From positions 1 through 64,000 of the forward strand of contig NW_026577927.1 in assembly GCF_029407905.1 (NCBI RefSeq): a DNA stretch of 64,000 nt. Reading direction: 5' to 3'. The notes under the pieces are model-generated. The model was given only the letters and a program-made list of their open reading frames with translations. It searched no databases and had not been told where the DNA came from. The position numbers and the translations under genes are program-made. Position 1 is the first letter of the stretch. Every line of letters begins with the position of its first letter. Shown here in pieces: positions 46,731 to 58,410 of this stretch. The DNA comes from Bubalus kerabau (taxonomy: Eukaryota > Chordata > Mammalia > Artiodactyla > Bovidae).

Positions 46731-48131
46731 GAGTTGGCGGGGCCTCTCAGGACTCTGCTGGGTTTGGCTCAATGGAAGAGGGCCTCATCTCCAGGGAAGG
46801 CAGGAACCTCAGGCTTCCTCTCCGTTTCGGACTCCGACCGCAGGGTCCCTGCAGAGTTGGGACAGGAGAGTCAGGAATCGTCTTGTCTGAGGAAGGGAAC
46901 TCCGCTTGCCTCTCGAGGTGCTCAAGGGGTCTCAGGCCCCTTGTTGAGCTGTGCGTGGAACCTGCGGGTATTTCCGGAAATGCACGACGGTGACAGTGCC
47001 CCTTCGTGTTGTGCCTTCACCCACTGGGTTGCCTTCGAAGAGGTGTCTGGGCCTCGGGTTCTTTTTAAGAGCGGACCGGGAAATCGGGGTCTTTCAGCAT
47101 GAGGGACCACCCACGGGGCTAGTCTCAAATTTCCTAGTGAGGCCGGCTTCATCCTGACGTGTGCCGGGAAGGCCGGGGACCCTTCCAGACAACGCAGGGG
47201 GATCGACTCTCCTGTCGCCATCAGGAGGGGAGAAGGGGCTCAGATGAAGTGGGGCCGGAACCCTCGGTGTTACCCCCGAGGGAAACCGGCGTGTGGGGGA
47301 CTTTTGGGGGTTGCATCAAAGGAGTCAGGTACCATTTCGCACTTCAGGACAGAACCTGGGACTTCCCTTGAGACGCCGTAGCGGGCAAGGGCCTCATCTT
47401 GCGAAGACGTTGGAACCATGTGGATTTTCTCGAGTTGCGGCGGGATTCTAGAGTTACGACGGGGATTTCAGGCTTCCTCTTGTGTTGGCCCCGGGAAGCC
47501 TAATCTTCCATTCGAGTTGCGAGGGAAAGCTTGGGGCCGCACTCGAGTCACTGCAGGGCCAAAGAGACCTCATCTAGGCCTGTGTCCGGGACTTAACGTT
47601 CCTCTCAAGGGAAGAGAGGGATCTCAGGGTGGCGTTCCAGACTCCCCCGGGGAGTCAGGCCTAGCCTCGAGGGCAAGCAAAGGATGCCGCTCTCCTCTCA
47701 AGTCGCGACGCAGATCTCTTGGAGCCCACTGAGTGGCCTCAAGGGAGTCAGGCCTTCTCTTCAGTTTGGAGAGAGGACTCAGGATTGCGGTCTGGGTCAG
47801 GCAGGAAAAGAAGGCCCTCACCTCGCGAGGATGGGGGCTTCTCAAGGGTTTCCTCGAGCTGCGGCGCCCGTGGGGGTTTTTCACGAGGCAAGACGAGGAT
47901 CTCAGGGAGCCTCTCGTGCGGTACCAGGGAAGTCAGGTTTCTGTGCGGGTGGCGAGGGGGAGCGCGTCATGGCTCTCGAGTCATGGGAGAGGACTAGGGC
48001 CTCCAGACGCGTTGAAGAAGGACACTCGAGGTCTTTCTGGGGTTGCGGCGGGAAAGCCTCATTTCCCTCGACTTCTGCCAGGGACCTGAGGGAACTTCCC
48101 ATGGTGCCTCTGATAGGTGAGGGATGCTGTG
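46731..48131 (+). repeat. Diverged satellite monomer N1
   Basis: Length 1401 bp. One of the less diverged members; it keeps many CTCGAG and CpG sites. It has GGGGATTTCAGG near 47,461, where the young array has GGGGATCTCAGC. It is preceded by a 55-bp partial tail (46,676-46,730). Confidence 0.8.
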
Positions 48132-49534
48132 GAGTTGGCGGGGCCTCTCGGGACTCCGCTGGGCTTGGCGCAATGGAAGAGGGCCTCATCTCGAGGGGAG
48201 ACAGGAAACTTAGGCTTCCTCTCCTTTTCGGACTCCAACCACAGGGTCCCTGCAGAGTTGGGACAGGAGAGTCAGGCCTCGTCTTGTCTGAGGAAGGGAA
48301 CTCCGCTTGCCTCTCGAATTGCTCAGGGTGTCTCACGCACGTCGTCGAGCTGTGTGTGGAAACCGCGGGTTTTTCCGGACGACTCACGGCGGTGTCAGTG
48401 CCCCTTCGAGTGGTACCTTCACCCACAGTGTTGCCTTCGAAGAGGGGTCCGGGCCTCGGGTTCTTCTCAAGAGCGGACCGGGGAATCGGGGGCGTTCGGC
48501 ATGTGGCACCACCCACGTGGCTCGTCTCGAATTTCCCCGTGAGACCGGCCTCATCCTGAGGTGCACCGGGAAGGCCGGGAACCCCTTCTGGACCACGCAG
48601 GGGAATCGCCTCTCCTGTCGCGATCAGGAGGGGAGAAGGGGCTCAGATGAAGCTGTGCCGGGACTCTCGGTGTTCCCCTCGAGGGAACCCGGCGTGTCGG
48701 GGAACTTTTGGGTGTCGTACGAAGGGTGTCAGGTACCGTTTCGCACTTCAGGGCGGAACATGGGACTTCCCTTGAGACGCCGTAGTGGGCAAGGGCCTCA
48801 TCTTGCGAAGACGTTGGAACCACGTGTTTTTTCTCGATTTGCGGTGGGATTCTCGAGTGACGACGGGGATTACAGGCTTCCTCCTCTGTTGGCCCTGGGA
48901 AGCCCCGTCTTCCATTCGAGTGGCGAGGGAAAGCTGGGGGCTGCCTTGAGTCACTGCAGGGCCAAAGAGACCTCATCTAGGCGTGTGTCCAGGACCTAAT
49001 GTTCCTATCCAGGGAAGGCAGGGATCTCGGGGTTGCATTCCAGGATCCCCCGGGGTGCCAGGCCTCGTCTCGAGGGGAAGCCAAGGACTCCGCTGTCCTC
49101 CCGAGTCACCACGCGGATCTCTTGGAGCCCCCTAGTGGCCTCAGTGGAGTCAAGCCTCCTCTTCATTTTGGAGAGAGGGCTCGGGATTGTTCTCCAGGCC
49201 ATGTAGGAAAAGAAGGCCCTTCACCTCGTGAGGACGGGGGCGTCTCAGGGGTTTCCTCGAGCTGTGGCGCCCTTGGGGGTTTTCTCGCGAGGCACGACGA
49301 GGATCTCAGGGAGCCTCTCGTGCGGCGCCAGGGAAGTCAGGTCTCCATGCGCGTGGCGAGGGGGAGCGCGTCATGGCTCTCGAGTCACGGGAGGGGACTA
49401 GGGCCTCGAGACGCATTGAAGAGGGACTATCGAGGTCTTTCTCCGGTTGTGTCGGGAAAAGTCATTTCCCTCGACTTCTGCCGGGGACCTTAGGGAACTT
49501 CCCAGGGTGTCTCTGAGAGTTGATGGATACTGTG
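48132..49534 (+). repeat. Diverged satellite monomer N2
   Basis: Length 1403 bp. The monomer closest to the young array within this block. It keeps stretches such as GAGGATCTCAGGGAGCCTCT (near 49,299) and long open frames of the same register (291 codons ending at 48,559). This shows that openness follows similarity to the young repeat, not coding function. Confidence 0.8.
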
Positions 49535-50934
49535 GAGTTGGCGGGGCCTCTCGGGACTCTGATGGGTTTGTCGAAATGGAAGAGGGCCTCATCTCAAGGG
49601 GAGGCATGAACCTCAGACTTCCTCTCTGTTTCAGACTCAGACCGCAGGGTCCCTGCAGAGTTGGGACAGGAGAGTCAGGCTACGTCTTTTCTGAGGAATG
49701 GAACTCCGCTTGCCTCTCGAGTTGTTCATCGGGTTTCAGGCCCCTTGTCAAACTGTGTGTGGAATCTGCAGGTTTTTCCAGACGATGCACGGGGGTGTCA
49801 GTGATCCTTCGATTTGTGCCTTCATCCACAGGGTTGCCTTCGAAGAGGTGTCCGGGCATCGGGTTCTTATGAAGAGCAGACTGGGAAATCGGGGTCGTTC
49901 AGCATTTGGCAGCACCCACGTGGGTTGTCTCGAATTTCCTCATGAAACCGGCCTCATCCTGAGGTGTGCCACGAAGGTCATGAAACCCTTCCAGACAAAG
50001 CAGAGGAATCGACCCTCCTGTGGCGATCAGGAGGGGAGAAGTGGCTCAGATGAAGTGCTGCTGGGAACCTCGGTGTTTCCCTCAAGTGAGACAGGTATGT
50101 CGGGTAACTTTTGGGGTCGCATAAAGCGTTCCAAGTACCGTTTCGCTCTTCAAAATGGAACGTTGGACTTCTCTTGGGGTGCTCCAGCGGGCAAGGGCCT
50201 CATCTTGGAATGACTGCGGAACCACTTGGTTTTTCTCGAGTTGCGGTGGGATATTTGAGTTACCACAGGGAATTCATGCTTCCTCTTGTGTTGGCCCACA
50301 AAAGTCTTATCTTCCATTCGAGATTCGAGGAAGAGCTGGAGGTGCGCTCTAGTCACTGAAGGCAAAAGAGACCCCACCATGGCTTGTGTGCAGGACCTAA
50401 TGTTCATCTCAAGACTCGACAGAAATCTCGGGGTTGCATTCCAGACTCACCTTGGAGTCAGGCCTCGTCTCGAGGGGAAGCAAAGGACTCTGCTCTCCTC
50501 TCGAGTCGGACGGGTATGTCTTGGAGCCCACTGAGTGGCTTAAAGGGAGTCAAACCTCCTCTGGTGTTTGGAGGGAGGACACGGGATTGCTCTCCAGGCA
50601 ATGCAGGAAATGAAGGCCCTCATCTCCCAATGACTGGGGCGTCTCGTAGGTTTTCTCGAGCTGTGGCGCTAGTGTGGGGTTTCTCACGAAGTAAGACTGG
50701 GAGCTCAGTGAGCCTCTCACGTGGTGCCAGGGCAGTCAGGTCTCTATGCACGTGGTGAGAGGGAGCCCGTCATTGTTCTCGAGTCATGGTAGGGGAATTG
50801 GGCCTGAAGACGTGTTAAAGAAGGACTCTCAAGGCCTTTCTTGGGTTGCAGCAGGAAACCCTGGGTTCCATCGACTTGTGCCAGTGACCTCAGGAAGCTT
50901 CTCAGCGTGCCTCTGAGAAGTCAGGGTCACTGTG
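49535..50934 (+). repeat. Diverged satellite monomer N3
   Basis: Length 1400 bp. Starts like N2 but becomes strongly diverged after about 49,700. Has GAATTC at 50,270. Confidence 0.78.
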
Positions 50935-52351
50935 GAGTTGGGAGGGGCCTCTCGGAACTCCACTGGGTTTGGTGCAATGGAAGAGGGCCTCATGACAAGT
51001 TGAGGCAGGAACCTCAGGGTTCCTCACCTGGCTTCGAATGCGCCGGATCTGACTCGGATCGCAGAGTCCCTGCAGAGTTGGGACAGGAGAGTCAGGCCTC
51101 GTCTTGTGTGGAGGAATGGAACTCCGCTTGACTCTCGCGTTGTTCATGGGGTGACAGGCCACTTGTCGATTTGTATGTGGAACTTCCGGGTTTTTCTGGA
51201 CGATGCACCGGGGTGTCACTGCCCCTTCGTGTTGTGCCTTGATCCACAGGATTGCCTTCGAGTTGGGTTCTGCCATCGGGTTCTTATCAAGAGTGGACCA
51301 GGGAATCGGGGTCTTTTGGCATGTCGCACCACCCATGAAGCTATGTCTCGAATTTCCTCGTGAGACTGGCCTCATCTTGATGTGCGCCAGGAAGGTCGGG
51401 AAAGCCTTCCAGACAAAGCAGGGGAATCGAACCTCCTGTCGCGATCAAGAGGGGAGAAGAGTCTCAGATGAAGTGGTGCCGGGAACCTCGGTGTTCTCAA
51501 GTGAGACTGGTATGTCGGGGAACTTTTGGGGTCGCATCAAGGGTTCCAAGTAACTTTTCGCTCTTCAATACGGAACGTGGGACTTCTCTTGAGACGCTGT
51601 AGCGGGCAAGGGCCTCATCTTTCGATGACGGGGGAACCACGTGGTTTTTCTTGAGTTGTGGCGGGATTCTCGAGTTACGACGGGGAATTCAGGCTTCCTC
51701 TTCAACTGGCCCAGGGAAGTCCAGTTTTCATTCGAATTGCGAGTTAGAACTGGGGATTGCTCTCGAGACACTGCAGGGCCAAATAGACCTCATCTAGGCT
51801 TGTGTCCAGGACCTAATGTTCCTCTGCTGGGGCGACAGCGATCTCGGCATTGCATTCTCGACTCACCCTGGGAATCAGGCTTCGTCTCGAGGGGAAGCCA
51901 AGGACACCGCTCTCCTCTCGAGTCGCGACGGGTATATCTTGGAGCTCACTGTGTGGCCTAAAATGAGTCAAGCCTCCTGTGGAGTTTGGAGAGAGGACTC
52001 AGGATTGCTCTCCAGGCCATACAGCAAAAGAAGGCCCTCATCTCGTGAGGACTGGGGCGTCTCGTGGGTATTCTCGAGCTGCGGCTCCAGTGTGGTGTTG
52101 CTCACAAGGTATAATGGGGAGCTCAGGGAGCCTCTCCTGTGGCGCCAGGGAAGTCAGGTTTCTATGCGCGTGGCTAGGGGGAGCGCGTCATTGCTCTCGA
52201 GTCATGGTAGGGGAATCGCACCTCAAGACGCGTTGAAGAAGGACTCTCGAGGTCTTTTACGGGTTGGGGCAGGAAACCCTTGGTTCCCTCGACTTGTGCC
52301 GGTGATCTCAGGAAGGTCTAAGGGTGCCTCTGAGAAGTCAGGGATACTGTG
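50935..52351 (+). repeat. Diverged satellite monomer N4 with about 15-bp insertion
   Basis: Length 1417 bp. The excess lies near 51,026-51,050 (CACCTGGCTTCGAATGCGCC), where other monomers read CTCCATTTCTGACTC. Has GAATTC at 51,685 and the GCGAGTTAGAACTGGGG variant near 51,738, which reappears at 54,989 in N6. Confidence 0.78.
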
Positions 52352-53770
52352 CAGTTGGGAGAGGCCTCTCGGGACTCCACTGGGTTCGGTGCAATGGAAG
52401 AGGGCCTCATCTCGAGTGGAGGCAGGAAACTCATGTTTCCTCTCCTGACTTCCCCTGGGCCAGATCTGACTCGGATCGCAGTTTCGCTGCAGAGTTCGAA
52501 CAGGAGAGTCAGGCCTCGTCTTGTGTGGAGGAATGGAACTCTGCTTGCCTCTCCAGTTGTTCACGGGCTGACAGGTCACTTCTCGAGCTGTGTGTGGTAC
52601 CTGCGGGTTTCTCCAGATGATACCTGGGGGTGTCAGTGCCCCTTCGTGTTGTGCCTTCATCAAAAGGGTTATCTTCAAAGAGGTGTCCGGGCATTGGGAT
52701 CTTATCAAGAGTGAACCGGGAAATCGGGGTCTTTCGGCATGTGTCACCATCCACGAGGCTATGTCTCGAATATCCTCGTGAGACCGGCCTCATCCTGAGA
52801 TGCACCGGGAAAGGCGGGAACCCCTTCAAGAAAAAACAGGGGAATCAACCCTCCTGTCACGATCAGGAGGGGAGAAGGGGCCCAGATGTAGTGGTGCCGG
52901 GAACCTCGGTGTTCTCCTCGAGTCAGACCGCTGTGTCGAGGAACTTTTGAGGTCGCATCAAGGGTGCCAATACCGTTTCGCACTTCAAGACGGAACGTGG
53001 GACTTCTCTTGAGACGCTGTAGGGGGCAAGGGCCTCATCTTGCGATGACGGGGGAACCACGTGGCGTTTCTCGAGTTGTGGCGGGATTCTCGAGTTTCGA
53101 CGGGGAATACAGTCTTCCTCATGTGTTGGCCCAGGGAAGTCCTATCTTCCATTCGAGTTTCAAGGGAGAGCTGGGCATTGTCCACGAGTCACTGCAGGGC
53201 AAAATAGACCTCATCTAGGCTTGTGTCCAGGACTTAATGTTCGTCCCTAGGGGCGACAGGGATCTGGGGGTTGCATACCAGACTCACCCGGGGAATCAGG
53301 CCTCGTCTCGAGGGGAAGCAAAGAACTCCGCTGTCCTTTTGAGTCGCGATGGGTATCTCTTGGAGCCCACTGTGTGCCCTAAAAGAGTCAAGCCTCCTGT
53401 GGTGTTTGGATAGAGGCCTCGGGATTCCTCTCCAGGCCATGCAGGAAAAGAAGGCCCTAATCTCGCGATGACGGCGGCGTCTCGTGGGTTTTCTAGACTG
53501 CCGCGCTAGTGCCGGGTTTCTGACGAGGTACGAGAGGGAGCTCAGGGAGCCTCTCGTGTGGCTCCAGGGAAGTCAGGTCCCCATGAGATGGCTAGGGGGA
53601 GTTCGTCATTGCTCTCGAGTCATGGTAGGGTAATCGGGCCTCAAGACGGGTTGAAGAAGGACTCTCGAGGTCTTTCTCGGGTTACTGCATAAAACCCAGG
53701 GTTCCCTTGACTTGTGCCTGCGACCTCAGGGAGCTTCTCAGAGTGCCTCTGAGAAGTCAGGGATACTGTG
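52352..53770 (+). repeat. Diverged satellite monomer N5 with about 15-bp insertion
   Basis: Length 1419 bp. Carries an insertion at the same phase as N4 (about 52,446-52,470) but with different bases (CTTCCCCTGGGCCAGATC). The two monomers probably descend from one insertion-bearing ancestor, since diverged. Confidence 0.75.
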
Positions 53771-55604
53771 CAGTTTGGAGGGGCCTCTCGAGACTCCTCT
53801 GCATTTGGTGGAATGTAAGAGGGACTCATCTCGAGTTGAAGCAGGAACCTCAGTGTTCCTCTCCATTTCTGACTCAGATCGCAAGGTCCCTGCATGTTGG
53901 TACAGGAGAGTCAGGCCTCGTATTTTCTGGAGGATGGGACTCCTCTTGCCTCTCGAGTTGTTCTCGAGGTGACAGGCCACTTGTCGAGCTGTGTATGTAA
54001 CCTGCCCGTTTTTCCGGATGATGCACAGGTGTGTTAGTGCCCCTTCGTGTTGTACCTTCATACTCAAGGCTGCCTTCCAAGAGGTGTCCGAGCATCGGAT
54101 TCTTATCAAGAGCGGACCGGGAAATTGGAGTCTTTCGGCAAGTGGCACCACCCACAAAGCTACGTATCGAATTTACCCATGAGACCGGCCTCATCCTGAG
54201 TTGTGCAGGGAAGGTCGGGCCCCCTTGCAGACAAAGCAGGGGAATCGACCCACCGGTCACCATCAGGAGGGGAGAAGGGGCTTAAATGAAGTGGTGCCGG
54301 GAACCTCGGTGTTCCCCTTGAGTGAGACCGGCGTGTTGTGGGACTTTTGGGGTCGCATCAAGGGTGCCAAGTACCGTTTCGCATTTCAAGACGGAACCTG
54401 GGACATCTTTTGAAACGCTGTAGTGGGCAAGGGCCTCATCTTGCGATGACGGGAGAACCACGTGGTTTTGCTCGAGTTGCGGCGGGATTCTCGAGTTATG
54501 ACCGGGAATTTAGGCTTCCTCTTGTTGGCCTTGAAATCCAATCTTCCATTCGGGTTGCGAGGGGGAGCTGGGGATTGCACTAGAGTCACTGCAGGGCAAA
54601 AGAGACCTAATCTAGGCTTGTGTCCAGGATCTAATGTTGCTCTCCAGGGGCGACAGTGATCTCGGGTTTGCATTCCAGAGTCATCCGGGGAGTCAGTTCT
54701 CACCTCGAGGGTAAGCAAAGAATTCCGCTCTCATCTCGAGTCGCGATGGGTATCTCTTGGAGCCCAATGTGTGTACTAAAGGGAGTCAAGCCTCCTGTGG
54801 AGTTTGGAGAGAGGACTCGGGATTGGACTCCAGGCCATGCAGGAAAAGGAGGCCCTCATCTCGAGATGACGGTGGCGTCTCGTGGTTTTTCTCGAGCTGC
54901 GGCGCCAGTGTGGGGTGTCTCATGAAGTACCACGGGGATCTCAGGGAGCCTCTTGTGTGGCGCCAGGAAAATCCAGTATTCCTTTCGAGTTGCGAGTTAG
55001 AACTGGGGATTGCTCTCCAGTCACTGCAGGGCAAAATAGACATCATCTACGCTTGTGTCCAGGACCTAGTGTTCCACTACTGGGCCGACAGGGATCTCAG
55101 GGTTGCATTCTCGACTCACCCGTAGAGTCAGGCCTCGTCTTGAGGGGAAAAAAAGGACTCCACTCTCCTGTCGATTCGCGACGGGTATCTCTTGGAGCCC
55201 ACTGCGTGGCGTAAAGGGAGTGAAGCCTCCTATGGAGTTTGGAGAGATGACTCGGGATTGTTTTCCTGGCCATGCAGGAAAAAAGGCCCTCATCTCGCGA
55301 TGACGGGGGCGTCTCGTGGGTTTTCTCCAGCTGCGGCGCCAGTATCAGATTTCTCACGAGGTACGACGGGGAACTCAGAGAGCCTCTCGTGTGGTGCTAG
55401 GGACGTCAGGTCTCCGTGCATGTGGTGAAGGGGAGTGCGTGATTGCTCTTGAGTCATAGTAGGCGAATTGGGCCTCAAGACGCATTGAAGAAGGACTCTC
55501 GAGGTCTTTCTAGGGTTGCGGCAGGGAACCCTGGGTTCCCTCGACTTGTGTCGGTGACCTCAGGCAACTTCTCAGGGTGCCTCTGAGAAGTCAGGGACAC
55601 TGTG
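53771..55604 (+). repeat. Diverged satellite monomer N6 with 430-bp internal duplication
   Basis: Length 1834 bp, about 430 bp too long. Phases equivalent to 54,539-54,967 are repeated from 54,968 to about 55,400. The breakpoint is in CGCCAGGAAAATCCAGTATT (54,961-54,980), which joins the late-phase GCGCCAGGGAAGTCAGG to the earlier-phase CCCAGGGAAGTCCAG. The second segment carries the N4-type variant GCGAGTTAGAACTGGGG, so it is not a simple copy of the first. Confidence 0.78.
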
Positions 55605-57007
55605 GATTTGGGAGGGGCCTTTCGTTACTCAACTGGGTTTGGTGCAATCGAAGAGGGCCTCATCTCGAATGGAGGCAAGAACCTCAGGGGTCCTCTCCAT
55701 TTCTGACTCGGGTCGCAGAGTACCTGCCGAGTATGGACAAGAGAGTCACGCCTCGTCTTCTGTGGAGGAATGGATCTCCGCTTGCCTTTCGAGTTGTTCA
55801 CGGAGTGACAGGCCACTTGTTGAGCTGTGTGTGGAACCTGCGGGTTTTTCCAGACGATGCACAGGGGTGTCAGTGCCCCTTCATGTTGTGCCTTCATCCA
55901 AAGGGTTGCCTTCAAAGAGGTGTCCGGGCATCGGGTTCTTTTCAAGAGCGTACCAGAAAATTGGGGTCTTTCAGCATGTGGTACCACCCACGAGGCTACG
56001 TCTCGAATTTCCTCGGGAGACCGGCCTCATCCTGAGGTTCGCCGGGAAGGTAGGGAACCCCTTGCAGACAAAGCAGGGGAATCGATCCACCGGTCACGAT
56101 CAGAAGGGGAGAAGGGGCTCAGATGAAGTGGTGCCGGGAACCTCGGTGGTCCCCTCGAGTGAGACCAGTATGTCACGGCACTTTTGAGGTCGCATCAAGG
56201 GTGCCAAGTACAGTTTCGCACTTCAAGACGGAACGTGGGAATTCTCTGGAGATGCTCTAGCGGGCAAGGGCCTCATATTGCGATGACGAGGGAAACACGT
56301 GGTTTTTCTCGAGATGCGCCGGGATTCTCGAGTTACGACGGGGAATTCAGGCTTCCTCTTGTGTTGGCCCAGGAAGTCCAATCTTCCATTCAACTTGTCA
56401 CAGAGAGCTGTGGGTTGCTCTCGAGTCACTTCAGGGCAAAGAGTCCTCATCTAGGCTTGGGTCCAGGACGTAGTGTTCCTCTCCAGGGGCAACAGGGATA
56501 TCGGGGTCGCATTCCAGTCTCACCTGGTGGGTCATGCCTCGTCTCGAGTGGAAGCAAAGGACTCCACTATCCTCTCGAGTCACGACGTGTAACTCTTGGA
56601 GCCCAATGAGTGGCCTAAAGGGAGTCAAGCATCCTGTGTAGCTTGGACAGAAGGTTCACGCTTGATCTGCATACCATTCAGTTAAAGATGGCCCTCCTCT
56701 CTTGATGACAGGAGCATCTCATGGGTTTTCTCAAGCTGCGGCGTCAGTGTGGGGTTTCTCACGAGATATGATGGGGAGCTCAGGGAGCCTCTCGTGTGGC
56801 GCCAGAGAAGTCAGGCCTCCATGCGTGTGGCCAGGCAGATCGCGTCATTGCTCTGGAGTCATGGGAGGGACTAGGGCCTCAAGACGCATTTAAGAAGGAC
56901 TCTCGAGGTCTTTCTTGGGTAGGGGCGGGAAACACTTATTTCCCTCGACCTCTACCGGGGACCTTAGGGAACTTCCCAGGTGCCTCTGAGAGGTGAGGGA
57001 TACTGAG
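55605..57007 (+). repeat. Diverged satellite monomer N7
   Basis: Length 1403 bp. GAATTC at 56,343. A stretch at about 56,638-56,695 (CTTGGACAGAAGGTTCACGC and following) aligns poorly to any other monomer. From about 56,860 it switches to the less diverged type. Confidence 0.75.
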
Positions 57008-58410
57008 GAGTTAGAGGGGCCTCTCGGGACTCGACTAGGTTTGACGAAATGAAAGAGGGCCTCATCTCGATTGGAGGCAGGAACCTCAGGCTTCCTCTCC
57101 ATTTCTGACTCCGACCGCAGGGTCCCTGCAGGGTTGGGACAGGAGAGTCAGGCCTCATCTTGTCTGAGTAATGGAACTCTGCTTGCCTCTCGAGTCGTTC
57201 AGTGGGTCTCAGGCCCCTTGTCGAGCTGTGTGTGGAACCTGTGGGTGTTTCCAGAAGATGCACAGGGGTGTCATTGCCCCTTCATTTTGTGCCTTCCCCC
57301 ACAGGGTTGCCTTCAAAGAGGTGTCCGGGCATCGGGTTCATTTCAAGAGCGGACCAGGAAATCGGGGTCGTTCGGCATGTGGCAGCACCCACGTGGCTCA
57401 TCTCGAATTTCCTCGTGAGACCAGCATCATCCTGAGGTGCGCCGGGAAGGCCGGGAACACCTTCCACACAAAGAAGGGGAATCGACTCTCCTGTCGTGAT
57501 CAGGTGGGGAGATGGGGCTCAGATGAAGTGGGGCCGGGACTCTAGGTGTTCCACTCGAGGGAACCCGGCATTTCAGGGAACTTTAGGGGTCGCAACAAGG
57601 GAGCCAAGTACCGTTTCCCACTTCAGGACGGAACATGTGACTTCCCTGGGGACGCTGTAGCGGGCAAGGGCCTCATTCTGTGAAGACGTTGGAACCACGT
57701 CGTTTTTCTCGAGTTGAGTCTGGATTCTCGAAAACGACGGGGATTTCAGGCTTCCTCTTGGGTTGGCCCTGGGAAGCCCAATCTTCCCCTGGAGTTGCGA
57801 GGGAAAGCTGGGGGTTCTGCTCGAGTCACTACAGGGCCAAAGAGACCTCATCGAGGCGTGTGTCCAGGACCTAATATTCCTCTCAAGGGAAGACAGGGAT
57901 CTCGGGTTTCCATTCCAGACTCCCCCAGGGAGTCAGGCCTCGCCTCGAGGGGAAGCAGAGGACTCCGCTTTCCTCTCAAGTCGCGACACGGATCTCTTGG
58001 AGCCCAATGAGTGGACTCAAGTGTGTCGAGCCTCCTCTTCAGTTTGGAGAGAGGACTCGGGATTGCTCTCCAGGCCAGGCAGGAAAAGAAGGCCCTCATC
58101 TAGCGATGACGGGGGCGTCTCATGGGTTTCCTCAGGCTGCGGCGCCCATGGGGGTTTTCTCACGAGGCACGACGAGGACCTCAGGGAGCCTCTCGTGCGG
58201 TGCCAGGGAACTCATGTCTCCATGCGCATGGCGAGGGGGAGCTGGTCATCACTCTCGAGTCATGGGAAGTGACTAGGGCCTCAAGACGCGTTGAAGAAGG
58301 ACTCTCGAGGTCTTTCTCGGGTGGCGGCGGGAAACCCTCGTTTCCCTCGACTTCTGCAGGGGACTATAGGGAACTTCCCATGGTGACTCTGAGAGGTGAG
58401 GGATGCTGTG
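57008..58410 (+). repeat. Diverged satellite monomer N8
   Basis: Length 1403 bp. Less diverged type: GGGGATTTCAGG near 57,740, GTTGGCCCTGGGAAGCCCAA (57,763-57,782) as in the young array. Confidence 0.78.
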
